The translations under genes were made by a program, and so were the position numbers. From the NCBI GenBank assembly GCA_030613575.1, contig JAUWLP010000003.1:1-36256 (forward strand): 36,256 bases of DNA, in the 5' to 3' direction. Below the pieces are notes generated by a model, which did not search any database, had not been told where the DNA came from, and worked only from the letters and a program-made list of their open reading frames with translations. Shown one piece after another: positions 16,260 to 27,208 of this stretch; the first letter of the stretch is position 1, and each line of letters opens with the position of its first letter. This DNA comes from Desulfobacteraceae bacterium (lineage in GTDB: Bacteria; Desulfobacterota; Desulfobacteria; Desulfobacterales; UBA11574).

Positions 16260-18853
16260 CGTTCTGTTATAAAGTTAAATACGATCCGTTCACCTTCGAC
16301 ATCAGCCTCGATCTTGGTGCCTTCCGCAATATTCCCCTGCAGGATCTCCATGGAAAGCGGATTTTCGATATATTTTTGAATGGCTCTCTTTAACGGACGA
16401 GCACCATATATCTGATCAAATCCTTTTTCAGCAAGAAAAGAACGTGCATTCTCTGAAAGAACAAGCGCCAGGTTCATTTGAGCCAGTCTTGATCCCAGCC
16501 GTTTAACCTGGATGTCGACGATTTCACCGATCTGTTCCTGCGTTAGATTATCAAAAATTATGATCTCATCGATCCGGTTTAAAAATTCAGGCTTAAATTT
16601 CGCCCGAAGGGCTTCGGTAATTCTGGATTCCATTTCTTCGCGCCTTGATTCTCCGAGCTCCTGAATCCACCGGCTTCCCACGTTCGAAGTCATGATTATG
16701 ATAGTATTCTTAAAATCGACCGTCCTTCCGTGGCCGTCTGTCATACGGCCGTCATCTAAAATTTGAAGCAGCACATTAAAAACCTCGGGATGTGCTTTTT
16801 CGATTTCATCAAACAGCACTACGGAATAAGGCCTCCTCCGGACAGCCTCTGTAAGATATCCCCCTTCTTCATAACCCACGTACCCCGGAGGGGCTCCGAT
16901 CAACCTTGAAACAGCATGCTTTTCCATGTATTCCGACATGTCGATCCTGACTATGGCCTGTTCGCTGTCAAAAATAAATTCCGCCAGTGCCTTAGCCAGC
17001 TCGGTCTTACCGACACCTGTAGGACCCATAAAAATAAATGATCCGATGGGTCGGTTTGGATCCTGCAATCCTGAACGGGCCCGGCGAACCGCATTCGAGA
17101 CCGCTGAAATAGCCTCATTCTGCCCGATCATCCTATCCCCGAGACGATCCTCCATATGGATAAGTTTCTCTTTTTCGCCCTCAAGCATCCTGCTGACAGG
17201 GATGCCGGTCCATCCGGATATGACTTGGGCAATGTCTTCGGCATCGACATCCTCTTTAAGCATTTTTTTGTTTTTCTGCAGCCGGGCGAGTTTTTGATTG
17301 GTCTGGTTCAAGCTATTTCTGAGTTCTGCAGCTTTCCCGTATCTAATCTCCGCAACCTTTGCCAGATTCCCTTCTCTTTCAGCTTGTTGTTCTTCAATGC
17401 CGAGCTGCTCCTGCTGTTCTTTGATCTTTCTTATTGTCTGGATAAGATCCTTTTCATTCTGCCAGTGGGCTTTCATTTCAAGAATTGCATCCTTCAGGTT
17501 ATTTATATTCGCTTCAAGCCCGGCAAGACGCTCTTTGGATGCAGAATCAGATTCTTTTTTCAATGCTTCCCGTTCTATCTCAGCCTGGGTTATCTTTCGC
17601 TGGATCTCATCTATTTCCACAGGCATACTATCGATTTCGATCCTGAGTTTTGAAGCACATTCATCTATCAAGTCGATGGCCTTATCCGGAAGAAAGCGGT
17701 CGGAAATATAGCGGTGAGAAAGAGTCGCAGCGGCAACGATGGCCGAATCCTTGATCCGCACACCGTGATGTACTTCGTATTTTTCCTTTAGACCACGGAG
17801 GATAGATATTGTATCCTCCACCGTGGATTCAAGTACCATAACCGGTTGGAAGCGCCGTTCCAGAGCAGCGTCTTTTTCAATGTACTTACGGTATTCATTT
17901 AATGTGGTCGCTCCCACACATCGCAGTGTGCCCCTGGCAAGGGCCGGTTTTAACATATTTGAGGCATCCATGGCGCCTTCGCTGGCTCCGGCTCCCACAA
18001 GGGTGTGCAGCTCATCGATAAAAAGAATAACTTCTCCTTCTGCTTTCTCCACCTCTTTTAGAACCGCTTTCAGACGATCTTCAAATTCTCCTCTGTATTT
18101 GGCGCCGGCAATAAGCGCACCCATATCAAGGGCAACAAGCCGTCTGTTTTTAAGGCTTTCAGATACATCTCCGGAGACAATACGTTGGGCCAAACCCTCA
18201 ATAATAGCGGTTTTTCCCACACCCGGCTCTCCGATTAAAACAGGGTTGTTTTTTTTACGCCGGGAGAGTACCTGGACAATCCGCCGGATTTCATCATCAC
18301 GGCCGATAACGGGGTCGAGCTTTCCCAGACGGGCCAGATCGGTCAGATTCCGGCTGAACCTGTCAAGCGCCTGGTATTTTTCTTCCGGACTCGGATCGGT
18401 GATACGCTGAGTACCACGAATATCCAGGAGAACCTTTAAAATCGTTTCTCTTGAAATTCCCTTTTCCCTTAAAATTTCGGCAGCCTCTCCCTTCTTTTCA
18501 TCTGATATGGCAAGAAAGATGTGTTCAATGCTGACGTATTGATCTTTCATCTTGGCGGCCTCTGCAAAAGCAGCATCAAGAACCGTTTTTGTTCGGGGAG
18601 ATATGAAGGCATCTCCAACCGTACTCCCGCTTACTTTTGGAAATCTGTCAATTAATGCGTCAAGTTCGCGGGAAACATCATCAGAATAAACACCCAGTTT
18701 ATCCAGCATAGCCCTGGCGATTCCTTCCGGTTCATTGAGCATGGCAAGAAGTAGATGCTCCGGCTCGATCTGCTGGTTGTTATGTGCCGAAGCCATGGAT
18801 TGGGCATTCTGAATAAGTTCCTGTGATTTTATAGTAAATTTATCAAAACGCAT
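16256..18853 (-). CDS. clpB: ATP-dependent chaperone ClpB
   Basis: [18 protein letters not shown], two AAA+ modules ([37 protein letters not shown]), middle coiled-coil domain, [10 protein letters not shown]. Confidence 0.97.
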   Translation of the reverse strand: MRFDKFTIKSQELIQNAQSMASAHNNQQIEPEHLLLAMLNEPEGIARAMLDKLGVYSDDVSRELDALIDRFPKVSGSTVGDAFISPRTKTVLDAAFAEAAKMKDQYVSIEHIFLAISDEKKGEAAEILREKGISRETILKVLLDIRGTQRITDPSPEEKYQALDRFSRNLTDLARLGKLDPVIGRDDEIRRIVQVLSRRKKNNPVLIGEPGVGKTAIIEGLAQRIVSGDVSESLKNRRLVALDMGALIAGAKYRGEFEDRLKAVLKEVEKAEGEVILFIDELHTLVGAGASEGAMDASNMLKPALARGTLRCVGATTLNEYRKYIEKDAALERRFQPVMVLESTVEDTISILRGLKEKYEVHHGVRIKDSAIVAAATLSHRYISDRFLPDKAIDLIDECASKLRIEIDSMPVEIDEIQRKITQAEIEREALKKESDSASKERLAGLEANINNLKDAILEMKAHWQNEKDLIQTIRKIKEQQEQLGIEEQQAEREGNLAKVAEIRYGKAAELRNSLNQTNQKLARLQKNKKMLKEDVDAEDIAQVISGWTGIPVSRMLEGEKEKLIHMEDRLGDRMIGQNEAISAVSNAVRRARSGLQDPNRPIGSFIFMGPTGVGKTELAKALAEFIFDSEQAIVRIDMSEYMEKHAVSRLIGAPPGYVGYEEGGYLTEAVRRRPYSVVLFDEIEKAHPEVFNVLLQILDDGRMTDGHGRTVDFKNTIIIMTSNVGSRWIQELGESRREEMESRITEALRAKFKPEFLNRIDEIIIFDNLTQEQIGEIVDIQVKRLGSRLAQMNLALVLSENARSFLAEKGFDQIYGARPLKRAIQKYIENPLSMEILQGNIAEGTKIEADVEGERIVFNFITER

Positions 18854-19005
18854 TACTTCCTCCTGTGGTTGTTATCGTCAGATGTTAAGAAAATAAACAT
18901 TGACGGTTTAATGTCAAACCCTCAAAAGATATGAACTTTAGCGTATTATTTCAGCGCGTTGAAAATCTGGTTATCGAATGTTAAAATAATCTTATAAAAG
19001 ATCAC

Positions 19006-19034
19006 TTGACAACCTAAAAACTTAGTTCTAAAAT
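19006..19034 (+). promoter_or_regulatory. Sigma70-type promoter for the thi operon
   Basis: TTGACA - 17 bp - TAAAAT immediately upstream of the TPP riboswitch. Confidence 0.75.
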
Positions 19035-19045
19035 AATATCGTCTC

Positions 19046-19128
19046 GTTAGGGGTGTTGATATCATCTGAGAGTCCGGGAAAGGACAACCCTTAACCACCT
19101 GATCAGGGTAATACCTGCGAAGGGAAAC
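19046..19128 (+). ncRNA. TPP riboswitch (THI box)
   Basis: GGGGTG...CTGAGAGTCC...GGACAACCCTTAACCACCTGATCAGGGTAATACCTGCGAAGGGAA matches the THI-box core; followed by thiC. Confidence 0.95.
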
Positions 19129-19158
19129 GGGCCTGCGATTCGGATTTGATTGTCCATG

Positions 19159-19192
19159 CCGTTTTCCTGTTCGGGGAAACGGTATTTTTTTT
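19159..19192 (+). terminator. Rho-independent terminator of the TPP riboswitch expression platform
   Basis: CCGTTTTCC TGTTC GGGGAAACGG followed by TATTTTTTTT. Confidence 0.85.
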
Positions 19193-19299
19193 GAAATACC
19201 ATTTGTTTATTTATAGCAGGCGGAGTTTGCTGGATCGGCCCCAAACCGCACCGTCAGATTCCATAAAATGGAAAAAAACGCAATTAACGGAGGTATAAA

Positions 19300-20577
19300 A
19301 TGACACAGATTGAAGCGGCCCGAAGCAATCAGATTACAGAGGCCATGCATCAGGTTGCCCAAAAAGAGGGCCTTACCGCTGAACAGGTGCGTGAAAAAGT
19401 AGCCGCCGGCGTGGTGGTGATTCCCAAAAACCGCAACCGGAATTTCGAAGCGCGCGGCATCGGCCAGGGCTTGAAAACCAAGGTGAATGCCAACATCGGC
19501 ACTTCCCCGAGCCACCATGATCTGAAAGAAGAACTGGCCAAGCTCGACACTGCTGTTGCAGCCGGTATTGACGCGGTAATGGATCTTTCCACCGGTGGCA
19601 ACCTCGATCTCATATTGGAGACCATATTGAAACGATCCCCGGTCATGGTCGGCACCGTTCCGATCTATAAAGTCGTCAGCAAGTTGATGGCAAATAACAA
19701 AACTCTCCCGCAGATGACCGCGGACGACCTTATGGAGGAAATTGAGATGCAAGCCGAGCTGGGAGTTGATTTCATAACGGTGCATTGCGGTATTACCCGA
19801 CAAAGCTTAAGCGCCCTTAAGGGGTGCAATCGGATTATGGGCATGGTGTCGCGCGGCGGCAGCTTTATCGCCGAGTGGATAACCGTCAATAAAAAGGAAA
19901 ACCCCCTGTTTTCCCAATATGATCGTCTGTTGGAAATCTGTCGGCAACACGATGTTACCCTGTCTTTGGGGGATGGACTTCGCCCCGGGGCAATCCATGA
20001 TGCCGAAGATCGTGCCCAAATTTCAGAGCTTTTAATTATGGGCGAGCTGACGCGCCGCGCCCGCAAGGCCGGTGTCCAGGTGATGATCGAAGGTCCCGGC
20101 CATGTTCCGCTGGGACGTATCGCCGGGGATGTACAATTACAAAAGCGCCTTTGTGACAACGCTCCTTATTACGTGCTGGGGCCTTTGCCCACCGACATTG
20201 CCCCGGGCTACGATCATCTGGTAGGTGCCATCGGCGGAGCCGTGGCCGCTGCCAGCGGTGTGGATTTCTTATGTTATCTGACACCTGCCGAACACTTGCA
20301 TCTGCCCACGGTCCAGGATGTCCATGACGGGGTCATTGCCACGCGGATTGCGGCCCATATCGGCGATCTGGAAAAGGGGCTGCCCGGGGCCGAGGACTGG
20401 GATCGGAAGATGTCCCTGGCGCGACGGGAATTCGACTGGGAAACCATGTATAACCAGGCCATCGACCCGGAATTGGCCCGCAAGCGACGTATGCAGACCG
20501 AAGATCATGATCGGGATGTCTGCACCATGTGCGGTGACCTTTGCGCGATTAAAACCTTTGATCGTATTATGCTTTAA
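19300..20577 (+). CDS. thiC: Phosphomethylpyrimidine synthase ThiC
   Basis: IGTSPSHHDLKEEL, DFITVHCGIT, IEGPGHVPL, C-terminal CTMCGDLCAIK. Confidence 0.97.
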   Translation: MTQIEAARSNQITEAMHQVAQKEGLTAEQVREKVAAGVVVIPKNRNRNFEARGIGQGLKTKVNANIGTSPSHHDLKEELAKLDTAVAAGIDAVMDLSTGGNLDLILETILKRSPVMVGTVPIYKVVSKLMANNKTLPQMTADDLMEEIEMQAELGVDFITVHCGITRQSLSALKGCNRIMGMVSRGGSFIAEWITVNKKENPLFSQYDRLLEICRQHDVTLSLGDGLRPGAIHDAEDRAQISELLIMGELTRRARKAGVQVMIEGPGHVPLGRIAGDVQLQKRLCDNAPYYVLGPLPTDIAPGYDHLVGAIGGAVAAASGVDFLCYLTPAEHLHLPTVQDVHDGVIATRIAAHIGDLEKGLPGAEDWDRKMSLARREFDWETMYNQAIDPELARKRRMQTEDHDRDVCTMCGDLCAIKTFDRIML

Positions 20578-20656
20578 CGAACTTGGGAGCCTTGTTTGGT
20601 CTTGCAAGGGAGCCGCCCCAAAGCCGCACCATCCGGGAGCGACATGAAAGGATCGG

Positions 20657-21421
20657 ATGAAAGATTTGACCGCAATCCAGAAGATTCGGTATTCGCGCAA
20701 CATCCTGGTGCCGGAAATCGGCATGACCGGACAGCAAAAGCTTTTAAGGGGCCGGGTTCTGGTGGTGGGCGCCGGAGGATTGGGAAGTCCTGCTTTGTTT
20801 TACCTGGCTTGCGCCGGCGTGGGAACTATCGGTATTGTGGATGGGGATCGAGTCGAATTATCCAACCTGCAGCGCCAGATTTTATATACATCGGAGGATC
20901 TGGACGATTTGAAGACCCATTCGGCCCAAGAAAAATTGCATCGCCTGAACCCGGATGTTTGCATTGAACCGTACAACGAGCCGTTTACTGCAAAAAACGG
21001 CCCGGCGCTGGTAAGCCGGTATGACTTTGTGATCGAGGCCACGGACAATTTCGAAGCCAAGTTTCTGGTCAACGACATTTGCATTCATGCCAGGGTTCCC
21101 TTTTGCCATGCCGGCATCTTGGGAATGTTCGGCCAGGTCATGACCATCGTGCCCGGCCAATGCGCCTGTTACCGCTGCGTGTTCGGTCACATTCCCGAAC
21201 CGGATCAGGTATCCTCCACCGACCAAGTCGGGGTTTTGGGGGTGGTGCCCGGCGCACTGGGGAGCATACAGGCCGCCGAAGCCGTCAAATTCTTGACCGG
21301 CAGCGGAAAACTGCTGCTTGGGCGGCTGTTGACCTACGACGCCCTGAATTTGATATTTCGGGAAATCGAACTGCCGCCGCCATGTTGCGAGGTATGCCGG
21401 GCAGCAAAACTCATACAATAA
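20657..21421 (+). CDS. thiF: ThiF/MoeB-family adenylyltransferase
   Basis: [53 protein letters not shown]; position in thi operon. Confidence 0.92.
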   Translation: MKDLTAIQKIRYSRNILVPEIGMTGQQKLLRGRVLVVGAGGLGSPALFYLACAGVGTIGIVDGDRVELSNLQRQILYTSEDLDDLKTHSAQEKLHRLNPDVCIEPYNEPFTAKNGPALVSRYDFVIEATDNFEAKFLVNDICIHARVPFCHAGILGMFGQVMTIVPGQCACYRCVFGHIPEPDQVSSTDQVGVLGVVPGALGSIQAAEAVKFLTGSGKLLLGRLLTYDALNLIFREIELPPPCCEVCRAAKLIQ

Positions 21422-21435
21422 AAAAGGAGATGACC

Positions 21436-22224
21436 ATGACCCAATTACCTCCGCTGATTATTGCGGATCGAACCTTTGGTTCCCGCCTGCTGATCGGGAC
21501 CGGCAAGTTTGCCTCCACCCGGATCATGCAGCAGGCTATTGCGGCCTCGGGCGCCGAGATTGTCACCGTGGCTCTGCGCCGTGTCGATTTGAGCGATCCC
21601 CAGGACAACCTCATGGAAGCCGTTGATAGAGATCGCTACCTGTTTTTGCCCAACACCAGCGGCGCCAGGGATGCGGAGGAAGCCATGCGTCTGGCACGGA
21701 TTGCCCGGGCAGCGGGATGCGAGCCGTGGGTCAAGCTGGAAGTCACGCCCGATCCCCATTATTTATTGCCCGATCCGGTGGAAACTCTAAAGGCGGCCGA
21801 AATTCTGGTCAAAGAAGGATTTAAGGTACTTCCTTATATTAATGCGGACCCGGTCCTTGCCAAGCGGCTGGAAGAGGTGGGGACGGTTACGGTGATGCCC
21901 CTGGGAGCCCCTATCGGAACCAATCGAGGTTTGAAAACACGCGATGCGATTCAGATCATTATCCAACAGGCACAGGTGCCGGTGGTGGTGGATGCCGGCC
22001 TGGGAGCGCCTTCCCATGCCGCCGAAGCCATGGAGATGGGCGCTGATGCCGTTTTAATCAACACCGCCATTGCTACGGCCGGCGATCCGGTGGGCATGGC
22101 AAAAGCCTTCCGGCTGGGTGTGGAAGCCGGGCATGGTGCGTACATAGCAGGTCTGGGCCGACATTCTTGGGAAGCGGAAGCCAGCTCTCCTTTGACCGGA
22201 TTTTTAAGGAGCAACCACGTATGA
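21436..22224 (+). CDS. thiG: Thiazole synthase ThiG (start trimmed from ORF 21079)
   Basis: [24 protein letters not shown]-like [55 protein letters not shown]. Confidence 0.95.
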   Translation: MTQLPPLIIADRTFGSRLLIGTGKFASTRIMQQAIAASGAEIVTVALRRVDLSDPQDNLMEAVDRDRYLFLPNTSGARDAEEAMRLARIARAAGCEPWVKLEVTPDPHYLLPDPVETLKAAEILVKEGFKVLPYINADPVLAKRLEEVGTVTVMPLGAPIGTNRGLKTRDAIQIIIQQAQVPVVVDAGLGAPSHAAEAMEMGADAVLINTAIATAGDPVGMAKAFRLGVEAGHGAYIAGLGRHSWEAEASSPLTGFLRSNHV

Positions 22225-23345
22225 GTTTCTGGCAAAAAATCATTCAATACCGATGGGATCAGATCGAAGCCGCTATTTCCCGCAAGACGGCCCAAGACGT
22301 TCGGCAGGCCTTGAGGGCGCCTACTCGAAACTTTGACGATCTGCTGGCGCTGCTCGCTCCGGTTGCGGCCGACTTTCTGGAAGAAATGGCTCTGGCGGCC
22401 CATCGACTGACGGTTCAGCGCTTCGGCCGGACCATCCAAATGTTCGCCCCTGTTTATATATCCAGTGAATGTACCAATTCCTGTGTATACTGCGGGTTCA
22501 ACCGCCACAATCAAATATCACGCGCCACCCTAAGCGTAGAGGAAGTGGAGAAGGAAGTGATATTTTTGCACCGACAGGGATTTCGTCACGTGCTTTTGCT
22601 GACCGGCGAGTCGCCGCACCACGCACCGGTGGAGTACTTGATCCGCATCGCCCGGAAATTGCAACCGCTTTTAGCGTCCATATCCGTTGAAATCTACCCG
22701 CTGACAACGAACGACTACCGCCGCCTGATCGAAAACGGCGTGGACGGATTGACCGTTTACCAGGAAACCTACCATTTAAAACGGTATGCCGAGGTCCATC
22801 CAGCCGGTCCCAAGCGTAACTACCACTGGCGCCTGGAAACCCCGGATCGCGGGGGTCAGGCCGGATTCCGTCGCCTAAATATCGGCGTTCTATTAGGATT
22901 GTCCGACTGGCGCGTGGACGGCGCCTTCGTGGGGTTACACGCAGCCTATCTGGTGCGCCGTTACTGGCAAAGCCACGTGTCGGTCTCCTTTCCACGCCTG
23001 CGGCCTGCGGCCGGAGGATTTCAACCCCAATTTCCCGTAAACGACGCCCATATGCTGCAGCTCATGTGCGCGCTGAGACTCTGGCTGCCCGATGCAGGGC
23101 TGGTGCTGTCCACACGCGAACCCGCCAGCCTTCGCGAGAATCTGCTGCCCTTGGGGATTACCCAAATGAGCGCGGGCAGCAAAACCGCACCGGGCGGTTA
23201 TGTGGCTAAAGAAAACGTAGAGGGCCAGTTTGAGATCAGCGACCTTCGCAGTCCGCAAGAAGTGGTCAGCATGATCGCCGCCCACGGCTACGAGCCTGTC
23301 TGGAAGGATTGGGATGCTAGTTTCTTGAATGCCGCACAGCCTTGA
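22221..23345 (+). CDS. thiH: 2-iminoacetate synthase ThiH (start trimmed from ORF 22167)
   Basis: Radical SAM motif [27 protein letters not shown] overlap with thiG. Confidence 0.95.
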   Translation: MSFWQKIIQYRWDQIEAAISRKTAQDVRQALRAPTRNFDDLLALLAPVAADFLEEMALAAHRLTVQRFGRTIQMFAPVYISSECTNSCVYCGFNRHNQISRATLSVEEVEKEVIFLHRQGFRHVLLLTGESPHHAPVEYLIRIARKLQPLLASISVEIYPLTTNDYRRLIENGVDGLTVYQETYHLKRYAEVHPAGPKRNYHWRLETPDRGGQAGFRRLNIGVLLGLSDWRVDGAFVGLHAAYLVRRYWQSHVSVSFPRLRPAAGGFQPQFPVNDAHMLQLMCALRLWLPDAGLVLSTREPASLRENLLPLGITQMSAGSKTAPGGYVAKENVEGQFEISDLRSPQEVVSMIAAHGYEPVWKDWDASFLNAAQP

Positions 23346-23412
23346 CTGACAGCGCTTTCTTGTGTTGGTAGCGCCAGGCGGTTTTTTTGCGATAATCCGG
23401 CAAATCGACAGT

Positions 23413-23637
23413 ATGCAAAAGGAGCCATTTTTGTCGATTCATATCACACTCAACGGTAAACCTCACGCGGTTGAACAGCGCATGGATATCTTATCGTTGC
23501 TGGAAACATTGAAGGTACCTCCGGCCAGTGTTGTGGTGGAACGAAACCGAAATATTTTACAACGGGAAATGTTTGATCGCGTTATTTTAAAAGACGGTGA
23601 TGAACTGGAGCTCATTCGATTTGTAGGGGGCGGATGA
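23413..23637 (+). CDS. thiS: Sulfur carrier protein ThiS
   Basis: Small ubiquitin-like protein ending ELIRFVGGG; within thi operon; internal ATG at 23413 preferred over 23362. Confidence 0.9.
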   Translation: MQKEPFLSIHITLNGKPHAVEQRMDILSLLETLKVPPASVVVERNRNILQREMFDRVILKDGDELELIRFVGGG

Positions 23638-24296
23638 ATCGTAAAGAACGGTTGATAAAATTAAAATCCATCGATATTTATCCGGTTACCTGCCAAGAGC
23701 TTTCAGAAGGCCGAACCAACCTGGAAGTATTGGCGGCGGTCCTGGCAGGCGGCGCTAAAATTATTCAGCTGAGGGAAAAGCATTGGGACAAGAAGGATCT
23801 TTATGAACTGGCCATCGAATTTCGCAAACTCACCCGCAGCCACGGTGCGCTTTTGATTATCAACGATCATGTGGACGTGGCCCTGGCTGCAGGAGCCGAC
23901 GGGGTCCATCTGGGTCAGGAAGATCTGCCCGTCGGGGCGGCACGAAAAATCGCCCCGGAACTGATTATAGGCGCTTCCAGCCACAGTCTGAAAGAGGCCC
24001 TAAAAGCCGAGCAAGACGGCGCCGATTACGTTAACATCGGTCCTGTTTTCCCCACTAAGACCAAACCAGATACGGGTCGTTTTCTGGGACCTGGAGCCAT
24101 CAGCGAAATCGGGTCGCAGCTTACCGTGCCCTTTACCACCATGGGCGGTATCAATCCGGACAATATCGGCCGGGTTCTGAAAGCGGGCGCGCGCCGCGTG
24201 GCCATGATCACCGGCATAACGCGTGCCGCGGATATCGCGGCAAGGGTGCGCCAGCTCCGCAAAACCATCACCGATTATTATGACCGTTTCCATTAG
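23634..24296 (+). CDS. thiE: Thiamine phosphate synthase ThiE
   Basis: AKIIQLREKHWDKKDL, INDHVDVALAAGADGVHLGQEDLP, IGPVFPTKTKPD. Confidence 0.95.
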   Translation: MNRKERLIKLKSIDIYPVTCQELSEGRTNLEVLAAVLAGGAKIIQLREKHWDKKDLYELAIEFRKLTRSHGALLIINDHVDVALAAGADGVHLGQEDLPVGAARKIAPELIIGASSHSLKEALKAEQDGADYVNIGPVFPTKTKPDTGRFLGPGAISEIGSQLTVPFTTMGGINPDNIGRVLKAGARRVAMITGITRAADIAARVRQLRKTITDYYDRFH

Positions 24297-24391
24297 CCGA
24301 TTTGGAAATTCTATCCCACTGTAAGCGGGAAAGATAAAGGGATTTGCTTAAGGCTTAAATTTTTTCTTAGGGACTGGAATATTGGAGTGGT

Positions 24392-24419
24392 GGAAGGGCG
24401 GCGCAGAAGCCGCCCTTCC
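24392..24419. terminator. Strong hairpin between converging thiE and PilZ genes (putative bidirectional terminator)
   Basis: GGAAGGGCGGC GCAGAA GCCGCCCTTCC, 11-bp perfect stem; no clear U-tract. Confidence 0.5.
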
Positions 24420-24476
24420 GGGCGCTAAAGATGTAGCCTCCTTGGCACATAAGAAAGGAAAAACCATAATAGCCCG

Positions 24477-24782
24477 TTAATAATATTTGACGCCAATGCC
24501 AAAACGAGAAGCGTCTTCGCTGCTCATTTCCTTCCACCATCTTACTTCAGCGAGGGATGCGGTTCGCAGCCCATTGCAGAGTTCTGGTTCAGAAGTATCA
24601 AAAGAACAGGTTTTCACCTTGAAGAAAATATTCGTCCCTTCTTTGAAAAATGAATCAGACTCAAAATACATGCCGCCTTCACCGCAGTTAAGCATTGTGG
24701 CATTAACGGTTTTATCTTTATTAAAACAGTTGCACATAACGGATGCTTCGCATTTATGGCGTTTATCGGCTCTTTTTTTCAT
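24477..24782 (-). CDS. PilZ-domain-like protein
   Basis: RADKRHKCEASVMCN...NATMLNCGEGGMYFESDSFFKEGTNIFFKV resembles PilZ RxxxR/(D/N)xSxxG-type strands. Confidence 0.7.
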   Translation of the reverse strand: MKKRADKRHKCEASVMCNCFNKDKTVNATMLNCGEGGMYFESDSFFKEGTNIFFKVKTCSFDTSEPELCNGLRTASLAEVRWWKEMSSEDASRFGIGVKYY

Positions 24783-24852
24783 AGGGTATAGAACCTCCTA
24801 ATTTTGCGGCGGATTCGTGGTTTAATCCATAGGTTGTTCCTACTTGCCCGAT

Positions 24853-25149
24853 TTAAGGTACGGTCATATTAAGGATATTGTTGTAAGTCCCGAAGCAGTT
24901 TAAACAAGTCTGGTCATTTTGGGGATCTTCTTTCCAGTGCCCGTCAACAAGAAATTTATACTCGTAGCTTCCGGGAGGTAGAATCACAGCCTTATTCCAC
25001 ACCCCATTCCCATCCTTTTTCATGAGATGTTTTTTGGGATTCCAATTATTAAAATCTCCCATCAAAATGACCTCTTGAGCACCTGATAAATCAATGGAAA
25101 ATGTTACTTTTTTCCGCTTGATTTTCTTTTTTGATTTGACCTTTGCCAT
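24853..25149 (-). CDS. CBM48/AMPK-beta-like glycogen-binding domain protein, copy 1
   Basis: VTFSIDLSGAQEVILMGDFNNWNPKKHLMKKDGNGVWNKAVILPPGSYEYKFLVDGHWKEDPQND; ATG at 25149 preferred over 25164. Confidence 0.85.
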   Translation of the reverse strand: MAKVKSKKKIKRKKVTFSIDLSGAQEVILMGDFNNWNPKKHLMKKDGNGVWNKAVILPPGSYEYKFLVDGHWKEDPQNDQTCLNCFGTYNNILNMTVP

Positions 25150-25224
25150 GCAATACCTCCTCATGTAAAATTGCTTCGAGATTTTGTGTCATGTTCAATA
25201 AAATAAGCTAATATCAAATTATAT

Positions 25225-25350
25225 TTCAATCTGTCCATAGAGTAGTAGCTTCATTTTGATGGTGAGAACTCCTATGGGGCGGGGATTTATCCCGCGCAAT
25301 CGGGAGAAAAACTGATAAGATAAGTTTTTGTGGGCAGGCTTATTTTTTCC
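25225..25350 (-). repeat. Dispersed intergenic element, copy 1
   Basis: CTGTCCATAGAG...TTTTGATGGTG..AACTCCTATGGGGCGGGGATTTATCCCGCGCAATCGGGAGAAAAACTGATAAGAT (plus-strand sequence); shared with three other copies. Confidence 0.85.
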
Positions 25351-25439
25351 ACGGATTAAGCCAATCAACAAGGTGGATTTCCGGCTTATAAGTGTGATTA
25401 TCTATTGCTGTGTTTATCTTATACTACAATGTTGAGTGG

Positions 25440-25736
25440 CTATTCCGTAAATCCATAATGAAACATTTCGTATTCGGTTTTTCCCCCAAGCAAAGCATCC
25501 ATCTTATCTTGAGTTTCCTGTCTTTCCTTACTTAACAACCATTTTTCCCAGTATTCAGAGGACTTCCAGGTACTGATAACTAAAAACGTATCGGGTTTGT
25601 CGAGGCTTTTTAAGGTTTCACCAGAGATATAGCCTGACTGGTTTGTAGCAAGGACTCTCATTTGTCTAAATAGGGGTATCATTTCCTTTGCCTTGTTTTC
25701 CGGTACAATCCGTTTAATTAGAATTTTAACAGCCAT
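25440..25736 (-). CDS. Antibiotic biosynthesis monooxygenase (ABM) domain protein
   Basis: IPLFRQMRVLATNQSGYISGETLKSLDKPDTFLVISTWKSSEYWEKWLLSKERQ. Confidence 0.75.
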   Translation of the reverse strand: MAVKILIKRIVPENKAKEMIPLFRQMRVLATNQSGYISGETLKSLDKPDTFLVISTWKSSEYWEKWLLSKERQETQDKMDALLGGKTEYEMFHYGFTE

Positions 25737-25801
25737 TTTGTTCTCCTTTCATATAGCAGATTGATTTGGTTTTTATGTTTAAGCAAGATTCCTTATGGTA
25801 G

Positions 25802-26989
25802 TTATTCCTGATACACATGTGTCCTCGTTACCGGCAACGTATTGTCCAATCCTTTGGAGAAAAGAATCTGAAACAGGCGTAAATCGCCGTACATAAATCC
25901 TGCTGCCGTACTGTTTAAAAACAGACGCCATTGCCTCACAAATGCTCCATCAAACAATTTCCTTATTTTCTCTATATTTCCTTCGAAATTTTCTGCCCAT
26001 TTTTCGAGAGTTTTGGCATAGTGCAGCCGCAAATTTTCTACATCCAGGATGGAAAAACCGGTTTTTCCCATTTCTTGTACAATTTCGTGAAGAGTCGGAA
26101 TATAAGCCCCGGGAAAGATATAACTAAATGTCCAGGGATCGTCGATAGACGGGGTGTCTTTCCCAATTGTATGCAGCAGACCCAACCCGCTGGTTTTTAA
26201 CAAATCCGAAACTTTTTGAATAAAAGTAGGGATGAATCTTTTCCCTACGTGTTCCATCATACCTATGGAAACTATTTTATCAAATTTATCATCTAACTCT
26301 CTGTAATCCTGATACAAAACCTTAAGCTGATTTTGAAGCCCCAATTCTTTGATTTTACGATTGGCGTATTGGAACTGATTTTTCGATAGCGTAATTCCAA
26401 CTCCGGTTATGCCATATTTTCGGGCTGCATAGATAAGCATTCCGCCCCAGCCGCAACCAATGTCGAGAAGGGATTCATTCGGCTTGAGTAAAAGTTTGCG
26501 GGCAATATGTTCGTATTTGTTCAATTGTGCCTGTTCCAGAGAATCATCCGGCTTTACAAAATACGCACAGGAGTAAGTCATGGTCTTATCAAGATAGAGT
26601 GCATAAAATTCATCGCCCTTGTCGTAATGGTAAGAAATGTTTTTTTGGGCTTGTCGCAGGGTGTCGCTGTTTAGCAGCGAAAGGATAAGAAGTCGAAATT
26701 TTTGCCAGAAAGATAACCGGTACTCGTCAAAATCAATGGAGAATCCCAGACGAAAAAGTTTTAGAAGATCGTTCTCTATTTCCAGATCTCCCTTCACATA
26801 GGATTCTCCAAACCCTAAAAATCCTTTTCTGATGATTTTTCTGGCACAACTTTTGGTTTTCAGGCGTAATGTTACCTGTGGAAAGTTTCCGAAGCGTATG
26901 GCATCACCATCCCAGAATTCTATGGCAAAGCATGCCCTTGGGTCAGATTGATGCATCATTTGGGCGATATTTTTGATAACCTTTTTCAT
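25802..26989 (-). CDS. cfa: Cyclopropane-fatty-acyl-phospholipid synthase family
   Basis: ISYHYDKGDEFYALYLDKTMTYSCAYF, LLDIGCGWGGMLIYAA, VSIGMMEHVG, FSYIFPGAYIPT. Confidence 0.92.
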   Translation of the reverse strand: MKKVIKNIAQMMHQSDPRACFAIEFWDGDAIRFGNFPQVTLRLKTKSCARKIIRKGFLGFGESYVKGDLEIENDLLKLFRLGFSIDFDEYRLSFWQKFRLLILSLLNSDTLRQAQKNISYHYDKGDEFYALYLDKTMTYSCAYFVKPDDSLEQAQLNKYEHIARKLLLKPNESLLDIGCGWGGMLIYAARKYGITGVGITLSKNQFQYANRKIKELGLQNQLKVLYQDYRELDDKFDKIVSIGMMEHVGKRFIPTFIQKVSDLLKTSGLGLLHTIGKDTPSIDDPWTFSYIFPGAYIPTLHEIVQEMGKTGFSILDVENLRLHYAKTLEKWAENFEGNIEKIRKLFDGAFVRQWRLFLNSTAAGFMYGDLRLFQILFSKGLDNTLPVTRTHVYQE

Positions 26990-27075
26990 ATGGCATAAAA
27001 AGGTTGTGATTAAAAGACTTGTGATTTCGTCAGGTTGTGGAATTTCCGAAACATTTAATTAATACCAGAATATAA

Positions 27076-27208
27076 TTCATTTTGTCCATAGAGGCAATTC
27101 TTTATTTTGATGGTGTCAACCCCTATGGGGGCGGGAATTTATCCCGCGCAATCGGGAGAAAAACTGATAAAATAGATTTTTGTAGACAGGCTTATTCTTT
27201 CCACAGAT
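27076..27208 (-). repeat. Dispersed intergenic element, copy 2
   Basis: TTGTCCATAGAG...TTTTGATGGTGTCAACCCCTATGGGGGCGGGAATTTATCCCGCGCAATCGGGAGAAAAACTGATAAAATAG; overlaps the 3' end of the response regulator gene. Confidence 0.85.

Noticed and set aside
17156-18410. Long plus-strand ORFs (17156-17653, 17298-17711, 17823-18410) within clpB
   Set aside because: Antisense shadow ORFs of a well-supported clpB; Ser/Phe/Arg-rich, low-complexity translations.
19350-20724. Minus-strand ORFs opposite thiC
   Set aside because: thiC is unambiguous; antisense ORFs arise from its GC-rich codon pattern.
21079-21435. Upstream extension of the thiG ORF
   Set aside because: Overlaps the thiF coding region out of frame; thiG homology begins at the ATG near 21436.
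24487-24801. Plus-strand 104-aa ORF opposite the PilZ gene
   Set aside because: The minus-strand product has a PilZ-like motif and a paralog at 35376; this ORF is its shadow.
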